Of a stretch of 64,000 nt of DNA, positions 35,766-45,039 are shown in pieces (position 1 is the first letter of the stretch; each line of letters starts with the position of its first letter). The stretch comes from Candidatus Binatia bacterium. GTDB taxonomy: Bacteria > Desulfobacterota > Binatia > UBA12015. A model generated the notes under the pieces. It had not been told where the DNA came from. It worked only from the letters and a program-made list of their open reading frames with translations, and searched no databases. The DNA lies in NCBI GenBank assembly GCA_029243485.1, contig JAQWRY010000028.1, positions 205,200 through 269,199 of the forward strand, given 5' to 3'. The position numbers and the translations under genes were made by a program.

Positions 35766-36458
35766 ATGATCGTCGCTCGGAATCTCCGCCAGCGCTACCC
35801 GCGGCCCGCCGGTGCCGAGTCGCTGACGGTACTCGACGGCATCGAACTCGAGGTGCCCGGCGGCGAGATCCTCGCGATCCTCGGGCCGTCGGGGAGCGGG
35901 AAGACCACGCTGTTTGGGCTCTTGGCCGGTCTGGATCGGCCCACCGAGGGGGAAGTTGAGCTCGCTGGACAGTCGCTCGGGCGACTGGACGAAGATGCGC
36001 GGGCCGCGCTCCGCGCCTCGTCGATCGGCTTTGTGTTTCAGAGCTTTCAGCTCGTGCCGACCCTCACCGCGCTCGAGAACGTGCTCGTGCCCCTTGAATT
36101 GCTTCCGGCGCCGGCGGTGGTTGCCGCGCGAGAAGCCCGGGCGCGGGAGCTTCTGGGGCGGGTTGGACTCGAGGATCGCCTCGGTCACTACCCGGCTCAA
36201 CTCTCGGGGGGCGAGCAGCAACGGGTCGGGATCGCGCGTGCCTTTGCGAACGAGCCGCGTGTACTCTTTGCAGACGAGCCCACGGGTAACCTCGACGACG
36301 AGACAGGACAGGGGATCATCGAACTGTTGTTCTCCCTGAATCACGGGCAGGGGACGACGCTCGTGATCGTCACGCACGACCAGGGGCTCGCACGCCGCGC
36401 GAATCGCATCATGCACCTCGCACGCGGGCGCATTGAGAAGATCGAGTGCGTGGACTGA
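35766..36458 (+). CDS. ybbA: ABC transporter ATPase, YbbA (LolD/MacB-like)
   Basis: 230 residues. Walker [19 protein letters not shown], signature LSGGEQQR, Walker [14 protein letters not shown] and H-loop VTHDQGLA. This is the LolD/MacB-type clade, which works with FtsX-fold permeases that move envelope lipids or proteins without classical import. Start ATG 35766; a longer in-frame start at 35703 would overlap tesA. The 3' end overlaps the permease gene by 13 nt, and the pair is YbbA-YbbP. Confidence 0.92.
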   Translation: MIVARNLRQRYPRPAGAESLTVLDGIELEVPGGEILAILGPSGSGKTTLFGLLAGLDRPTEGEVELAGQSLGRLDEDARAALRASSIGFVFQSFQLVPTLTALENVLVPLELLPAPAVVAAREARARELLGRVGLEDRLGHYPAQLSGGEQQRVGIARAFANEPRVLFADEPTGNLDDETGQGIIELLFSLNHGQGTTLVIVTHDQGLARRANRIMHLARGRIEKIECVD

Positions 36459-38998
36459 ACCGCGTCTTCGTCAGCGCGATGTTGCGCCGTGAGCTGCGAG
36501 CATCGCGGCGTCGGCTTTTCCTCTACGGGTCGTGCATGGCTCTCGGGATCGCGGCGCTCGTCGGTCTGCACGGGCTGCGCGCCACGACGCGGACGGCGAT
36601 CGACGTGCAGGCGGCCATGTTGCTTGGCGCCGATCTTCGCCTCTCGCGCCGGGCGCCTCTCCCCGACGATGTTCGGGACCGTGTTGGCGCTCTTCTCGCG
36701 GAGACGAAGGGTGCCTCGGCAGAACTGACGCGATTCGGCTCGATGGTCCTCGCACCGAATTCGGGACGGAGCCGCCTCGTGGACGTGCAGGCGGCCGACG
36801 CGGCGTATCCGCTCCGGGGCGAAGTCGTCACGACGCCTCCCGAAAGTTGGTCGCTCGTGCACGCGGGCGACGTGCCCCGCGCGGTCGTCGATCCGAGCCT
36901 CCTCCTGCAACTGGGGATCGATGTCGGCGCCGACCTGAAGATCGGGGAGGTGCGCTTTCGAATCGTCGGCACGGTGGGAAAGGCACCCGGCAGCTTCGGG
37001 GTGCAGACGCAGATCGCGCCGCGGGTTCTGATCGCCCGGGAGCACGTCGAAGCCACGGGCCTGCTGCGGCCGGGGAGCCTGGTCGAGTACCTCTTTTTCG
37101 TCCGGACTCCGAAAGGCGAGATCGGAAGCTGGGTCGCGGACAACCGCTCGGCACTGGAAGACGCGCATATGAAGGTGCAGACGGTCGCCGGCCAGCAGGC
37201 GGATCTGGATCGCGGGTTCGGGATGATGACGCGCTTCCTCGGTCTCGTCGGCCTGGCGGCGCTCGCCCTCGGCGGAGTCGGCGTTGCGGCCGGGGTACGG
37301 GTGCTTGTGCGAGACAAACTCGACACGACGGCGATGCTTCGCTCGCTGGGCGCTTCTTCGCGCGACATCTTCGCGGTGTACGGGATGCTGGCGCTCGTGC
37401 TCGGCGCCGTGGCGGGGAGCGTCGGGTCGGCAATCGGCGTTGGTTTACAGTGGGGTCTTCCGGTGCTCTTGCAGGGGCTGATCCCAGTCGACGTCGAGCC
37501 GACGTTCGAGGTGGGCGCGGTCGCGACGGGAATTGCATTGGGGTTGTGGGTGACGGTGTTGTTCGCGGCGGCTCCGCTGATCGACCTCGTACGCGTTCCG
37601 CCGCTGCGGTCTCTTCGCGCCGACTTCGTAGCCGAACCCTTGCCGCTTCGCGGCCGCGCGGCGGTGCTTGTCGCCCTGGCAGTCAGCCTCTTGGCGGTCT
37701 CGTGCTGGCAGGCGCCGACGATTCTGGTGGGTCTCGGATTCGCGGGTGGCCTCGCGGTCGTGCTCGGGATCTTGGCGGGTACGGCACAGTTGCTCGCGGG
37801 TGCTCTTCGTCGGCTCGTTCCGCGGCGTTCGCCGTACTGGCTTCGTCAGGGCCTCGCGAATCTCTTTCGACCGCGCAATCACACCGTCTCGACCGTGCTC
37901 ACCGTCGGGTTTGGCCTGTTCCTCGTGACGACGCTTTACGGCGTGAAGAGCAACGTGCTTCACCAACTCGCAATGGATTCGGGGCCCGACCGGCCGAACC
38001 TGATCCTGTTCGACATCCAGCCGGATCAGGTCGCGCCCCTCGAGGCGTTCCTGGCCGAGCGAGGCGCGGCGATCGTCGATCGGGCGACGATTGTGTCGGC
38101 GCGCCTTTCTGCGATCGATGGGAAGACGGCCTCGGAACGGATCGCGGTCGATCCCGACGATCGAGAGGCGCGTTGGGCTCTTCTGCGGGAGTACCGGCTG
38201 TCGTACGCGGCCGAGCTGCGGGAGAGCGAGGAGATTGCGGCGGGCGCGTGGTGGACCGATCCGGAGGCGGGCCGGATCGAGCCGGTGCCGGTCTCGATCG
38301 AAACGGGTGTGGCTCGCTCGCTTGGCCTTTCGGTCGGGGATCGAATGACCTGGGACATCCAGGGTGTGCCGGTCGAGAGCTACATCGCGAATCTGCGCGA
38401 GGTCGATTGGAGCCGCCTCGCGACGAACTTCATTGCGCTGTTCCCGCCGGGCCTGATCGAGGAGGCCCCGAGCACGACGGTGTTCCTCTCGCGTCACGTC
38501 GACGCAAACGCTCGGGCCGAGATCCAGCGTGACCTCGTTCTCCAGTTCCCGAATGTCTCGGTTCTCGACGCGAGCCTGATCCTGCGTGCCGTCGACACGA
38601 TGATGGCGCGCGTGGCTCTCGCTGTCCGCGTCCTCGCGCTGTTCGCCCTGGCGACGGGCTTCTTGGTTCTCGTTGCCGCCGCTGCAATGGCGCGCGACGA
38701 ACGAATGCGGGAGATTCTCTTGCTGAGGACGCTCGGCGCTTCCACGCGCATCCTGCGTCGAATCATCACGACCGAGGCCGTCGCGCTCGGAGCCCTCGCG
38801 GCCCTGCTTGGCGTCGGGTTGGCGATGCTTGCGACCTGGGCGCTCACGCGTTTCGTCTTCGAGATTCCGTTCACGCCCGTGCTGACGGAGTACGCGGCCT
38901 TCGCGGTCGTGAGTTTCCTGATCAGCGCGGTGTTGGGCGGCGCGATCGGCCGCCCGACGCGCGCGGGCAGTCCGCTCGCGGTGTTGCGGTCGCAGTAG
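36446..38998 (+). CDS. ybbP: FtsX/MacB-like ABC permease, YbbP family
   Basis: 850 residues starting at GTG 36446 inside the end of ybbA (translational coupling). Topology: one N-terminal membrane segment, a large periplasmic domain (about residues 40-250), a first FtsX-like membrane block (about 260-460), a second extracellular region, and a C-terminal FtsX block (about 710-850). That ten-helix double layout is YbbP rather than the four-helix MacB/FtsX. Role in E. coli is uncharacterised; with YbbA and TesA it is assumed to act on exported lipids or secondary products. Confidence 0.9.
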   Translation: MRGLNRVFVSAMLRRELRASRRRLFLYGSCMALGIAALVGLHGLRATTRTAIDVQAAMLLGADLRLSRRAPLPDDVRDRVGALLAETKGASAELTRFGSMVLAPNSGRSRLVDVQAADAAYPLRGEVVTTPPESWSLVHAGDVPRAVVDPSLLLQLGIDVGADLKIGEVRFRIVGTVGKAPGSFGVQTQIAPRVLIAREHVEATGLLRPGSLVEYLFFVRTPKGEIGSWVADNRSALEDAHMKVQTVAGQQADLDRGFGMMTRFLGLVGLAALALGGVGVAAGVRVLVRDKLDTTAMLRSLGASSRDIFAVYGMLALVLGAVAGSVGSAIGVGLQWGLPVLLQGLIPVDVEPTFEVGAVATGIALGLWVTVLFAAAPLIDLVRVPPLRSLRADFVAEPLPLRGRAAVLVALAVSLLAVSCWQAPTILVGLGFAGGLAVVLGILAGTAQLLAGALRRLVPRRSPYWLRQGLANLFRPRNHTVSTVLTVGFGLFLVTTLYGVKSNVLHQLAMDSGPDRPNLILFDIQPDQVAPLEAFLAERGAAIVDRATIVSARLSAIDGKTASERIAVDPDDREARWALLREYRLSYAAELRESEEIAAGAWWTDPEAGRIEPVPVSIETGVARSLGLSVGDRMTWDIQGVPVESYIANLREVDWSRLATNFIALFPPGLIEEAPSTTVFLSRHVDANARAEIQRDLVLQFPNVSVLDASLILRAVDTMMARVALAVRVLALFALATGFLVLVAAAAMARDERMREILLLRTLGASTRILRRIITTEAVALGALAALLGVGLAMLATWALTRFVFEIPFTPVLTEYAAFAVVSFLISAVLGGAIGRPTRAGSPLAVLRSQ

Positions 38999-39398
38999 TC
39001 GACGGCGGAGAGATTTACTTTCACTGCCCGAAGGCGTTTGTCGCGCCAAGCTCTGGGCGGCCCGCGAGTCCTCCGAGCCGCTGAGTGGTGCGACCGCGGG
39101 CACGCGCGATCGGCTGGACTCCGTGGACGTCCGGTTCCTCGAAGAGGCGTCGTTCGCGCTTCTCGGCACGCACGATGGAGCGGGAGGGTTCGATCTTTCC
39201 CGGCGCGGGGACCCCGGCGGCCTGCTGCGGGTGCTGGGTGACCGCACGCTCTTCCTCCCCGATCGTCCAGGGAATCGAATCGCTGATAGCCTTCGCAACG
39301 TTCTGGCGACCGGCCAAGCGGGGCTGCTCGCGCTCGTGCCGGACCCGGTCCTGCTGGACCGCATGATGAAGAGGGATGCGGCGAAGAACCTCTATTGA
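38999..39398 (+). pseudogene. Scrambled pyridoxamine-phosphate-oxidase-family remnant
   Basis: First comes a C-terminal PPOX signature, DGGEIYFHCPKAF then, after a frameshift near 39052, AKLWAARESSEPLSGA. Immediately after comes an N-terminal PPOX signature: FLEEASFALLGTHDGAGGFD, SRRGDPGGLL, LFLPDRPGNRIADSLRNVL and GLLALVP. The remaining frame ends in an unrelated tail (MMKRDAAKNLY). In intact members the HCPKAF..LW block lies at the end, so the order here is permuted: either two truncated copies in tandem or one internally rearranged gene. The product would not fold as a normal split barrel. Confidence 0.6.
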
Positions 39399-39406
39399 AC
39401 GCCGGC

Positions 39407-40477
39407 TCAGCCCGAGGCGAAGGATTTGTCGTACTCGATCACGTTGAACTTGGTTCCGGGGTCGCCGAAGACGTAGAGCCAGCAGTCGCCCCATTTCTCC
39501 GGGACGCGAGAGGCTTTTCCGGGCGTCGGCTTCCACGTCGCGCGGTGGTACTGACACCGGAGGTCGACGTGATCGATCGAGCCCTCGACATCTTCGATCC
39601 CGATGATGTTTCGCATCACGCCATGGCGCCTGCGGGTGTAGCCGGTTTCGCCCTCGCGTCTTGCGGGTAGGACCCGCGGAAACTGAAGGGGTGCATCGCG
39701 AGCGAGGAACTTGTCGATGCGGCCATTGGACTCTCGCATCGACTCGGGGACCCCTCCTTCCGGGTCCAGTTTCTGGAGCCGTGCGTACGCCCGCTGGGCC
39801 TCGTGGATGTCATGGCTCTTCACGTGGAGCACGAAGAGCGCGCGCAGGACTCCCGCGTGGGTGTTGTCGTCGAGGTGCGCGCCGTCTCCGATTCGGGTTC
39901 GCCACAGGTGGATCTTCTGACCCTCGGCGTCGCCCTGAATGCGCGCCACCTCCGCACGCAGTAGGGATGCCCGGACCGACTCGTACAGGTTGTTTTCCTC
40001 GAGCCGGTCGATGTCCTCTTGGGCCTCGTCGATCTCGCCGGCGTCGAGGTGCTCGCTCGCCTTCTCGTACCGCTTGATGAAACGCTTGGACGCTCCCACT
40101 TTGCCGTCGTCCTCAATGTTGTACGTGAGGAGGACCTCCTGGTGGCATTGGTGCACGTTCTCGCCATCGAGCCGTGCGGGCTCGTAGCGCCACTTCTTCA
40201 TTGCAGCGCGGGCCGCCTCCTCGAACTCCTCGCCGCCGAAGGAAGCGTCGATCAGAATATCGCCAACGGTGCCGTCGGGGCGGATCACGAAACTGGCGAG
40301 GGTCCATGCCTCGGAGGGCTGCCGTCTTGCCTCGAGCGGATACCTCGGGTTCGAGCGTTCGAGGGGCTTGGCCGGTGTGCTGTTGCGGACCGTGCCACCG
40401 GGCTTGGCCTCTGCCGGCGCCGTTGGCGCGAGCAGAGTGAGGGCCGTGATCGTCGAAACCAGGAGTCGAATCGTCAT
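39407..40477 (-). CDS. Secreted protein with TonB C-terminal domain
   Basis: 356 residues. A signal peptide (MTIRLLVSTITALTLLAPTA, cleavage near AEA) leads into a TonB C-terminal domain at about residues 35-120: NPRYPLEARRQ, SFVIRPDGTVGDILID, FEEAARAAMKKWRYEP. Normal TonB has an N-terminal anchor and a Pro-rich linker before this domain; here it is at the N-terminus, followed by about 230 residues with helical, TPR-like character. It is therefore not a classical energiser. The ATG overlaps the SDR gene stop (ATGA), so the two are coupled. Confidence 0.8.
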   Translation of the reverse strand: MTIRLLVSTITALTLLAPTAPAEAKPGGTVRNSTPAKPLERSNPRYPLEARRQPSEAWTLASFVIRPDGTVGDILIDASFGGEEFEEAARAAMKKWRYEPARLDGENVHQCHQEVLLTYNIEDDGKVGASKRFIKRYEKASEHLDAGEIDEAQEDIDRLEENNLYESVRASLLRAEVARIQGDAEGQKIHLWRTRIGDGAHLDDNTHAGVLRALFVLHVKSHDIHEAQRAYARLQKLDPEGGVPESMRESNGRIDKFLARDAPLQFPRVLPARREGETGYTRRRHGVMRNIIGIEDVEGSIDHVDLRCQYHRATWKPTPGKASRVPEKWGDCWLYVFGDPGTKFNVIEYDKSFASG

Positions 40478-41325
40478 GAGGTGGCCTCGGCATCGGCTAG
40501 GAGGAAAGCGTCGCCGAGGACCGCGCACCCATCGAGGCTCTTCACCGGTCGGCCAACCGAGTGGAGGAGGTCGCGGCTCAGCACGACGCGGCCGACGTGC
40601 CGTTCGCTGCAGAGCTCGAGAGCGGCTTCCGCCATCATCTCCACCGGTTCGACCCAATCCGGGTTCTTTCGCGCGATGTCGCGCACCCAATGGGCTCCGG
40701 CCGTCATCACGATCGCCACCGGGGCGAGTGCGTTCACGAAGACGTCGTACTCGGCGACCTCGTGCGCGAGCGCTTCGGTGTACCGGTCGAGCGCGGCTTT
40801 CGTCGCGCCGTACGGACCGATGATCCAGGCGGATTCTTTCGAGTCCCGGTATGGCACGGCGGGCTGCTTGCTGGTGGCGCTGCTGATGTTGAGGATCCAG
40901 CCGCCGCCGCGCTCCCTCATCGACGGAAGAGCCTGTTGGGCGAGGTCGATCGGGGCGTTTACATTCAGGTCGAACATCTTGGATCGTTCGGTCACCGTGA
41001 TGACGCTGGGCATCTTCATCGTGCCGGCGGCGGCGTTGTTCACCACGATGTCGATCGGTCCGAACGGCCGACTCGCGCGCTCGATGAGGTCGGCGCGTGC
41101 CTCCGGTTCGGAGAGATCGCAGGCGATCGCAGCCGCGCGGCCGCCGGCTTCCTGAACCTCGGCCTCGGCCTCTTCGAGTGTGCCGGTGAGCCGACCGTGG
41201 GCGCCCATGCGTGACGCGTTCAGTACGACGGCCGCGCCCTCTGACGAGAGCCGGTTCGCGATCGCCCGTCCGATGCCCCGGCTGGCTCCGGTGACCAGCG
41301 CGACCCTTCCTTCACAGCTTCCCAT
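40474..41325 (-). CDS. Short-chain dehydrogenase/reductase (SDR)
   Basis: 283 residues. Classical SDR: cofactor motif TGASRGIG at the N-terminus, NNAAAG, the catalytic Ser in LNISSATS, and Y-G-A-T-K (active Tyr/Lys) with the Asn region. The sequence around the active Tyr (YRDSKESAWIIGPYGATKAA) has an insertion compared with typical SDRs. GAGGAG lies 6 nt before ATG 41325. First gene of a two-gene unit with the TonB-domain protein. Substrate unknown. Confidence 0.88.
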   Translation of the reverse strand: MGSCEGRVALVTGASRGIGRAIANRLSSEGAAVVLNASRMGAHGRLTGTLEEAEAEVQEAGGRAAAIACDLSEPEARADLIERASRPFGPIDIVVNNAAAGTMKMPSVITVTERSKMFDLNVNAPIDLAQQALPSMRERGGGWILNISSATSKQPAVPYRDSKESAWIIGPYGATKAALDRYTEALAHEVAEYDVFVNALAPVAIVMTAGAHWVRDIARKNPDWVEPVEMMAEAALELCSERHVGRVVLSRDLLHSVGRPVKSLDGCAVLGDAFLLADAEATS

Positions 41326-41482
41326 TTCTTCTCCTCGGTCCCGACGTCGGTTCTCGTAGCGACGAATATACTACCACCGTGCCGAAGCCAGCCGCGCCGG
41401 CCGGACGTGGTGCGGGGGTGCGATCTGTGGTCTACCCGGTGCGTGCGGGACGGGCCCACTTGAATCGAAAGGGAGAGCATCG

Positions 41483-41731
41483 ATGGGTATTCTCAGCTGG
41501 ATCATCCTTGGCCTCATCGCGGGCGCGCTCGGCAAGTTCCTGATGCCCGGTGACGACCCTGGCGGTTTGGTCGTGACCATGTTGATCGGGATCGGCGGTG
41601 CGTTCGTCGGTGGCTGGATCGGTTCCGTGGTCGGCATCGGAAGTGTGACGGGAGTCAACCTCGGGAGCATCTTCACGGCGTCTCTCGGGGCCGTTGTTCT
41701 CCTCTTCGCTTACCGCAAGATGAGGTTCTGA
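41483..41731 (+). CDS. GlsB/YeaQ/YmgE-family small membrane protein
   Basis: 82 residues with three glycine-rich membrane segments: SWIILGLIAGALGKFLMPG, VTMLIGIGGAFVGGWIGSVV and IFTASLGAVVLLFAYRK. This is the 'transglycosylase-associated' family, general stress proteins of unknown mechanism. GGGAGAG precedes ATG 41483 at good spacing. No partner genes; the 157 nt upstream separate it from the divergent SDR. Confidence 0.9.
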   Translation: MGILSWIILGLIAGALGKFLMPGDDPGGLVVTMLIGIGGAFVGGWIGSVVGIGSVTGVNLGSIFTASLGAVVLLFAYRKMRF

Positions 41732-42065
41732 CGCGCCGGCCGGTCGGTTACTTACGTTGGGACCCGACCGGCCCACACTGGGCGCACCTCTCGCCGCCGT
41801 CGTGGCACTGCTCGGCCAGGCACCACGGCGCTATCCGCTGCCGGTTCGGTGGGTGCCCCTCGCGGCGATCGGCGTCGCGGCGAATCAGCCTTCGCTCTTC
41901 GAAGCCGCCTCGCGGACCGGCGATCGCGACGGTCATCCCGGCGTGGGGCTAGTCTCGGGGTCCTCGCGCTGACTTGGGCGATCCGCAAGTAGTTCCCACC
42001 TTCGTCCCAAGAACGTCCTGCGGCTTGCTGAGAGCGGTCGGGCCATTCGATTCGGAGGCGTCACG
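41732..42065. other. Intergenic gap without recognisable gene
   Basis: About 330 bases of arginine-rich open frames with no domain, no ribosome site at a coding start and no repeat noticed. A GGAGG ribosome site at its end (42055-42059) belongs to the next small gene. Confidence 0.4.
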
Positions 42066-42257
42066 ATGGATCACGTACGCATTCCTTTCGTAGTTGGTCT
42101 GGCAGTTTTGCTCGCCGCGGTGCCGGTCGGCGCCCAGATGGGGACTTCCCTGAGTTTCACCGGGATCCCGGCGACCAATGGCGTCGTCATCTCGGACCTC
42201 CTCAGTGTGGCGATGCCGAGCCCGGCGCTCGGCATCTTCCGCGGGCGCAGATTCTGA
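42066..42257 (+). CDS. Small secreted protein or truncated gene start (63 aa)
   Basis: ATG 42066 has a strong GGAGG site 7 nt before it. The peptide begins with a signal sequence (hydrophobic VVGLAVLLAAVP, VGAQ cleavage) and then 40 unassigned residues. With such a good start and such a short body it may be the 5' end of a lost exported-protein gene. The next sense (a receiver-domain fragment) begins right after it in another frame. Confidence 0.45.
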   Translation: MDHVRIPFVVGLAVLLAAVPVGAQMGTSLSFTGIPATNGVVISDLLSVAMPSPALGIFRGRRF

Positions 42258-42280
42258 ACGGCGGTGCGGTCACGTCCGCC

Positions 42281-42619
42281 GTGATCTCTATGACAACCGC
42301 TCCGCCCGCGGTGGCGAGAGAGACTCTCGGATTCCGAGTTTGCGAAGTGCAGAACGGTGAAACCGCCGGAGAGGTAGACTCGGCTGACGTTTCCGTGTCG
42401 GCCGTGGCCCTCGACATGTCGGTGCCGGGATTGTTCGGCGTCGACACGCTTGGGCTCATCCGGGGCGTGCGCCCGGATGTTCCGGAGCTCCTCGTTAGTG
42501 GCTACGCGGCTGAGGAGCTCGCCGGCCCCCAGTTCTATCCCGGGCCCGAGGGGTTTTTGCACAAGCCCTTCCGAGTGGATGAGCTGTTGCGCCGGTTGCG
42601 TGGCCTGATGCAGAAGTGA
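42281..42619 (+). pseudogene. Response-regulator receiver domain fragment
   Basis: From about residue 16, sense reads GFRVCEVQNGETA, VALDMSVPGLFGVDTLGLIR, VPELLVSGYAAEEL and FLHKPFRVDELLRRLR. That is the back three quarters of a CheY-like receiver with the phosphorylatable Asp (ALDMSVPG) and the conserved Lys (HKPF). The acidic N-terminal pair (DD/DE of beta-1) is missing and replaced by unrelated residues, so Mg2+ binding and phosphorylation would fail. The C-terminus is at a normal receiver end; an upstream sensor kinase may have been lost. Confidence 0.6.
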
Positions 42620-42672
42620 AGGAGCCGATCTCGAGTCGGTTGAGTCCGCTCGAGACCGGCCGGTGGTGCGAT

Positions 42673-43965
42673 TCAGGAGGGCTGCGCCTCGGGCGAGCTG
42701 GAACCACGTCGGGGGCGGCGACGGGAGCCGCGCTTTTTAGCCTTCGGCGCGCCCTCGGGTGCGCCCGCCGCCGCAGCTGCTCCGTTGCCCGAGCCCGAGG
42801 GCTTGGAGGTCGAGGCGCCGCTCTTCGAGTCGCGTCGCGTCGATTCGCCGCGGCTCGAGCCTCGGGCGTTCGCTTCGCTTCGCGGAATTGCGAACCCGAG
42901 CTCCTTCTCGATCTCGGCGAGCTTGTCGCGCTCTGGCGCGGACACGAACGTGAAGACCTCACCGGCGGCGCCGGCGCGCGCGGTCCGCCCAGCGCGGTGG
43001 ATGTAGTCCTCCGGCGAGTGCGGCACGTCGAAGTTGACGACGTGCGAGATGCCGTCGACATCGAGGCCGCGTGCGGCCACATCGGTCGCGACGAGTACGG
43101 AACAGTCGCCGCGACGGAAGTCTTCTAGCGCTTCCATGCGTTGCGCCTGCGTCCGGTTTGCGTGAATGCTCGTCGCTTCACGGCCGGCGCGGTTGACCTG
43201 ACGGGCAAGTCGGTCGGCGTCTGCCTTGCGCTTCACGAAGACGAGGGCGGAGGTGATGGACTCACGACGCAGGAGTCTCGTGAGGAGCGCGGCCTTGTCG
43301 TCCTGGCCGACGGAGAACACCTTCTGCTCGATCCCGCTCGCGAGGCGCTGTCTATCGACGGTCACCGTGACCGGGTCTGTCAAGATCTCATCGGCGAGCT
43401 TGCGAATCGTGGGGGACATCGTCGCGGAGAAGAGCAGGTTCTGGCGAGTCTTCGGAAGTTGCTCGAGGATGCGCTTGATGTCGGGCAGGAAGCCCATGTC
43501 GAGCATACGATCGGCTTCGTCGAGAACGAGAACCTCGATGCCGCTCAGGTCGACCGAACCAAAGCGCATGTGGTCGAGCAGGCGTCCGGGAGTCGCGACG
43601 ATCATGTCACTGCCGGCCTTGAGGGCGCGTTCCTGCGGTCGCATGTCGACCCCGCCGACCACGGCGACGGCGCTGAGGCCGACGTAGTAGCCGAGTGCCA
43701 ACGCTTGCTCGTCGATCTGCAGCGCGAGCTCGCGCGTGGGCGAGAGAATCAGAGCGCGACAGCCATCCGGCTTGGCTCCGTTCAGTCGCTGTAGGATGGG
43801 CAGCAGGAAGGCGGCGGTCTTGCCGGTTCCCGTGGAGGCGCAACCGATCAGGTCGCGGCCCTCGAGGGCGACGGGAATGGCTTTCGCCTGAATGGGGGTC
43901 GGCTCGCTGAAGCCGAGGTCGGCCACTGCGTCAGTGAGGGCCGGGATGAGGTTAAGAGTTTCCAT
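42673..43965 (-). CDS. DEAD-box ATP-dependent RNA helicase (RhlE type)
   Basis: 430 residues. Motifs: Q-motif (FSEPTPIQAKAIP), I ASTGTGKT, Ia PTRELALQ, II VLDEADRMLDMGF, III SATMS, V ATDVAARGLD and VI HRAGRTARAG. The RhlE clade is the best fit. The C-terminal 60 residues are a Gly/Ser/Arg/Lys-rich RNA-binding tail (KKRGSRRRPRRGSS). ATG 43965 used; the long frame upstream is not coding. Gene stands alone with a long upstream gap, as is common for cold-induced helicases. Confidence 0.93.
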   Translation of the reverse strand: METLNLIPALTDAVADLGFSEPTPIQAKAIPVALEGRDLIGCASTGTGKTAAFLLPILQRLNGAKPDGCRALILSPTRELALQIDEQALALGYYVGLSAVAVVGGVDMRPQERALKAGSDMIVATPGRLLDHMRFGSVDLSGIEVLVLDEADRMLDMGFLPDIKRILEQLPKTRQNLLFSATMSPTIRKLADEILTDPVTVTVDRQRLASGIEQKVFSVGQDDKAALLTRLLRRESITSALVFVKRKADADRLARQVNRAGREATSIHANRTQAQRMEALEDFRRGDCSVLVATDVAARGLDVDGISHVVNFDVPHSPEDYIHRAGRTARAGAAGEVFTFVSAPERDKLAEIEKELGFAIPRSEANARGSSRGESTRRDSKSGASTSKPSGSGNGAAAAAGAPEGAPKAKKRGSRRRPRRGSSSPEAQPS

Positions 43966-44350
43966 CGGGTGTACGTGTTCCTTTGCTTGAAGTTGGCGTC
44001 CGGCCGGCCCGGGCATTGCCTCGGGAGGGGCTCGGTTCAGTTCTCCGCCGGAAGGGTGGACGAGGCTGCGTCGGCGGTGCTTTTGAGGCCCGCAGCGTCG
44101 GAAGCGAATCGGAAGCCGTTTTCCGAGGGTCCGCCCAGTCGACAGCCCGAAGGTGCGAAGCCCGCGGCGGGTTTGTCGCCTGGCGGGCCGCTCAACATCG
44201 GTCCTATCCGACTCTAGATAGGATAAGGGGTGCCGAGGCTTCTGGCAATGGTGTTTCGCCCGAGCTTCGGTGGGGGTTTGGTCGGGTGTCCGGTGAGGCC
44301 CGAGCCCCGAGGGAGTCCGTTTTTCCAAATGTTTCTCCCCCTTTTGCTCC
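43966..44350. other. Gap upstream of the helicase, no gene recognised
   Basis: About 385 bases. No domain was seen. The first 150 bases are the likely leader of the helicase (cold-inducible helicases often have long 5' leaders). A hydrophobic stretch MFLPLLLLGAAGWG on the plus strand near 44330 could be the signal peptide of the following propeller remnant, but it is in a different frame. Confidence 0.35.
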
Positions 44351-44870
44351 TCGGGGCCGCAGGGTGGGGGCGTTTTCGACCTGGTGGCCGCACCGGACGA
44401 GCCGACTGGGCTCTACGCAGCGACGACGGCGGGCGTGTTTCGGTCGTTCGACGGAGGCGAGAGCTGGGAGGCTGCCAGTCGGGGGCTGGCGGATGCGCGT
44501 GGTTTTCTGCCGCCGGGCGGGGTCCTCTCGCTCGCGATCGATCCGGGCGACTCCCCGATGGCCGCGGCGACCTTCGTGGGCTTCGTGTTCGATCCGAGCG
44601 ACGACAACCGCATCGTCGGTGCTGCGTCGCGGGCCGAGTTTCAGGGCAAGGATGCGGGCGCGTCGTGGGAGCGTTTTACCCGGGGACTGTCCCCGGGCGA
44701 TCAGGGCGTTCCCTCGGTCACGTCGATCGCGGTCGACCTGGCGCGACCTGAGCAGCTGTATGCGGGTACTCCGTCCGGTTTGTTCACTCTCACGTTGGGT
44801 GCCTTGCGACACTGGGAACGCGCGGGGCTCGCGGACCGGGGCATCGTTTACATGCTCTCGCTCCCCGGCG
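44351..44870 (+). pseudogene. BNR/sialidase-type propeller remnant
   Basis: Two Asp-box-type repeats are visible: LYAATTAGVFRSFDGGESW, then GVPSVTSIAVDLARPEQLYA followed by GTPSGLF. They flank an insert ending FQGKDAGASWERFTRGL. S-x-D-G-G-x-S/T-W is the bacterial neuraminidase repeat used in VPS10/YCF48-like propellers. A working protein needs five to seven blades; only two to three remain. Sense ends around 44870, where the opposite-strand GFA remnant begins. Confidence 0.55.
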
Positions 44871-45039
44871 GGTCCTTCGCGACCTGGGAGAACCGGTCGG
44901 GGTCGACGAGTGCGTACGCGAAGGCCTGGGCGCGGAAGGCCTTTCTGCAGCGGGAGCAGTGGCAGGACCGCGCGTCGCGCAGAGGGCCGGTCAACTCGTA
45001 TCGAATGGCGCCGCAGAAGCACTCGCCGGTAATCGTCAT
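44848..45039 (-). pseudogene. GFA (glutathione-dependent formaldehyde-activating-like) family fragment, 3' truncated
   Basis: ATG 45039 opens MTITGECFCGAIRYELTGPL, then CHCSRCRKAFRAQAFAYALV, the zinc-binding N-terminal half of a GFA/Mss4-like protein (C-x-C and C-H-C-x-x-C). It then runs into an unrelated tail and stops after 63 residues instead of about 130; the second zinc pair (F-C-x-x-C-G-S) is missing. The truncation coincides with the end of the plus-strand propeller remnant, so one rearrangement likely broke both genes. Confidence 0.7.

Noticed and set aside
44230..44751. A hydrophobic frame start (MFLPLLLLGAAGWG) as a separate gene
   Set aside because: The frame carries no coding sense beyond the hydrophobic stretch and overlaps the propeller remnant in another frame.
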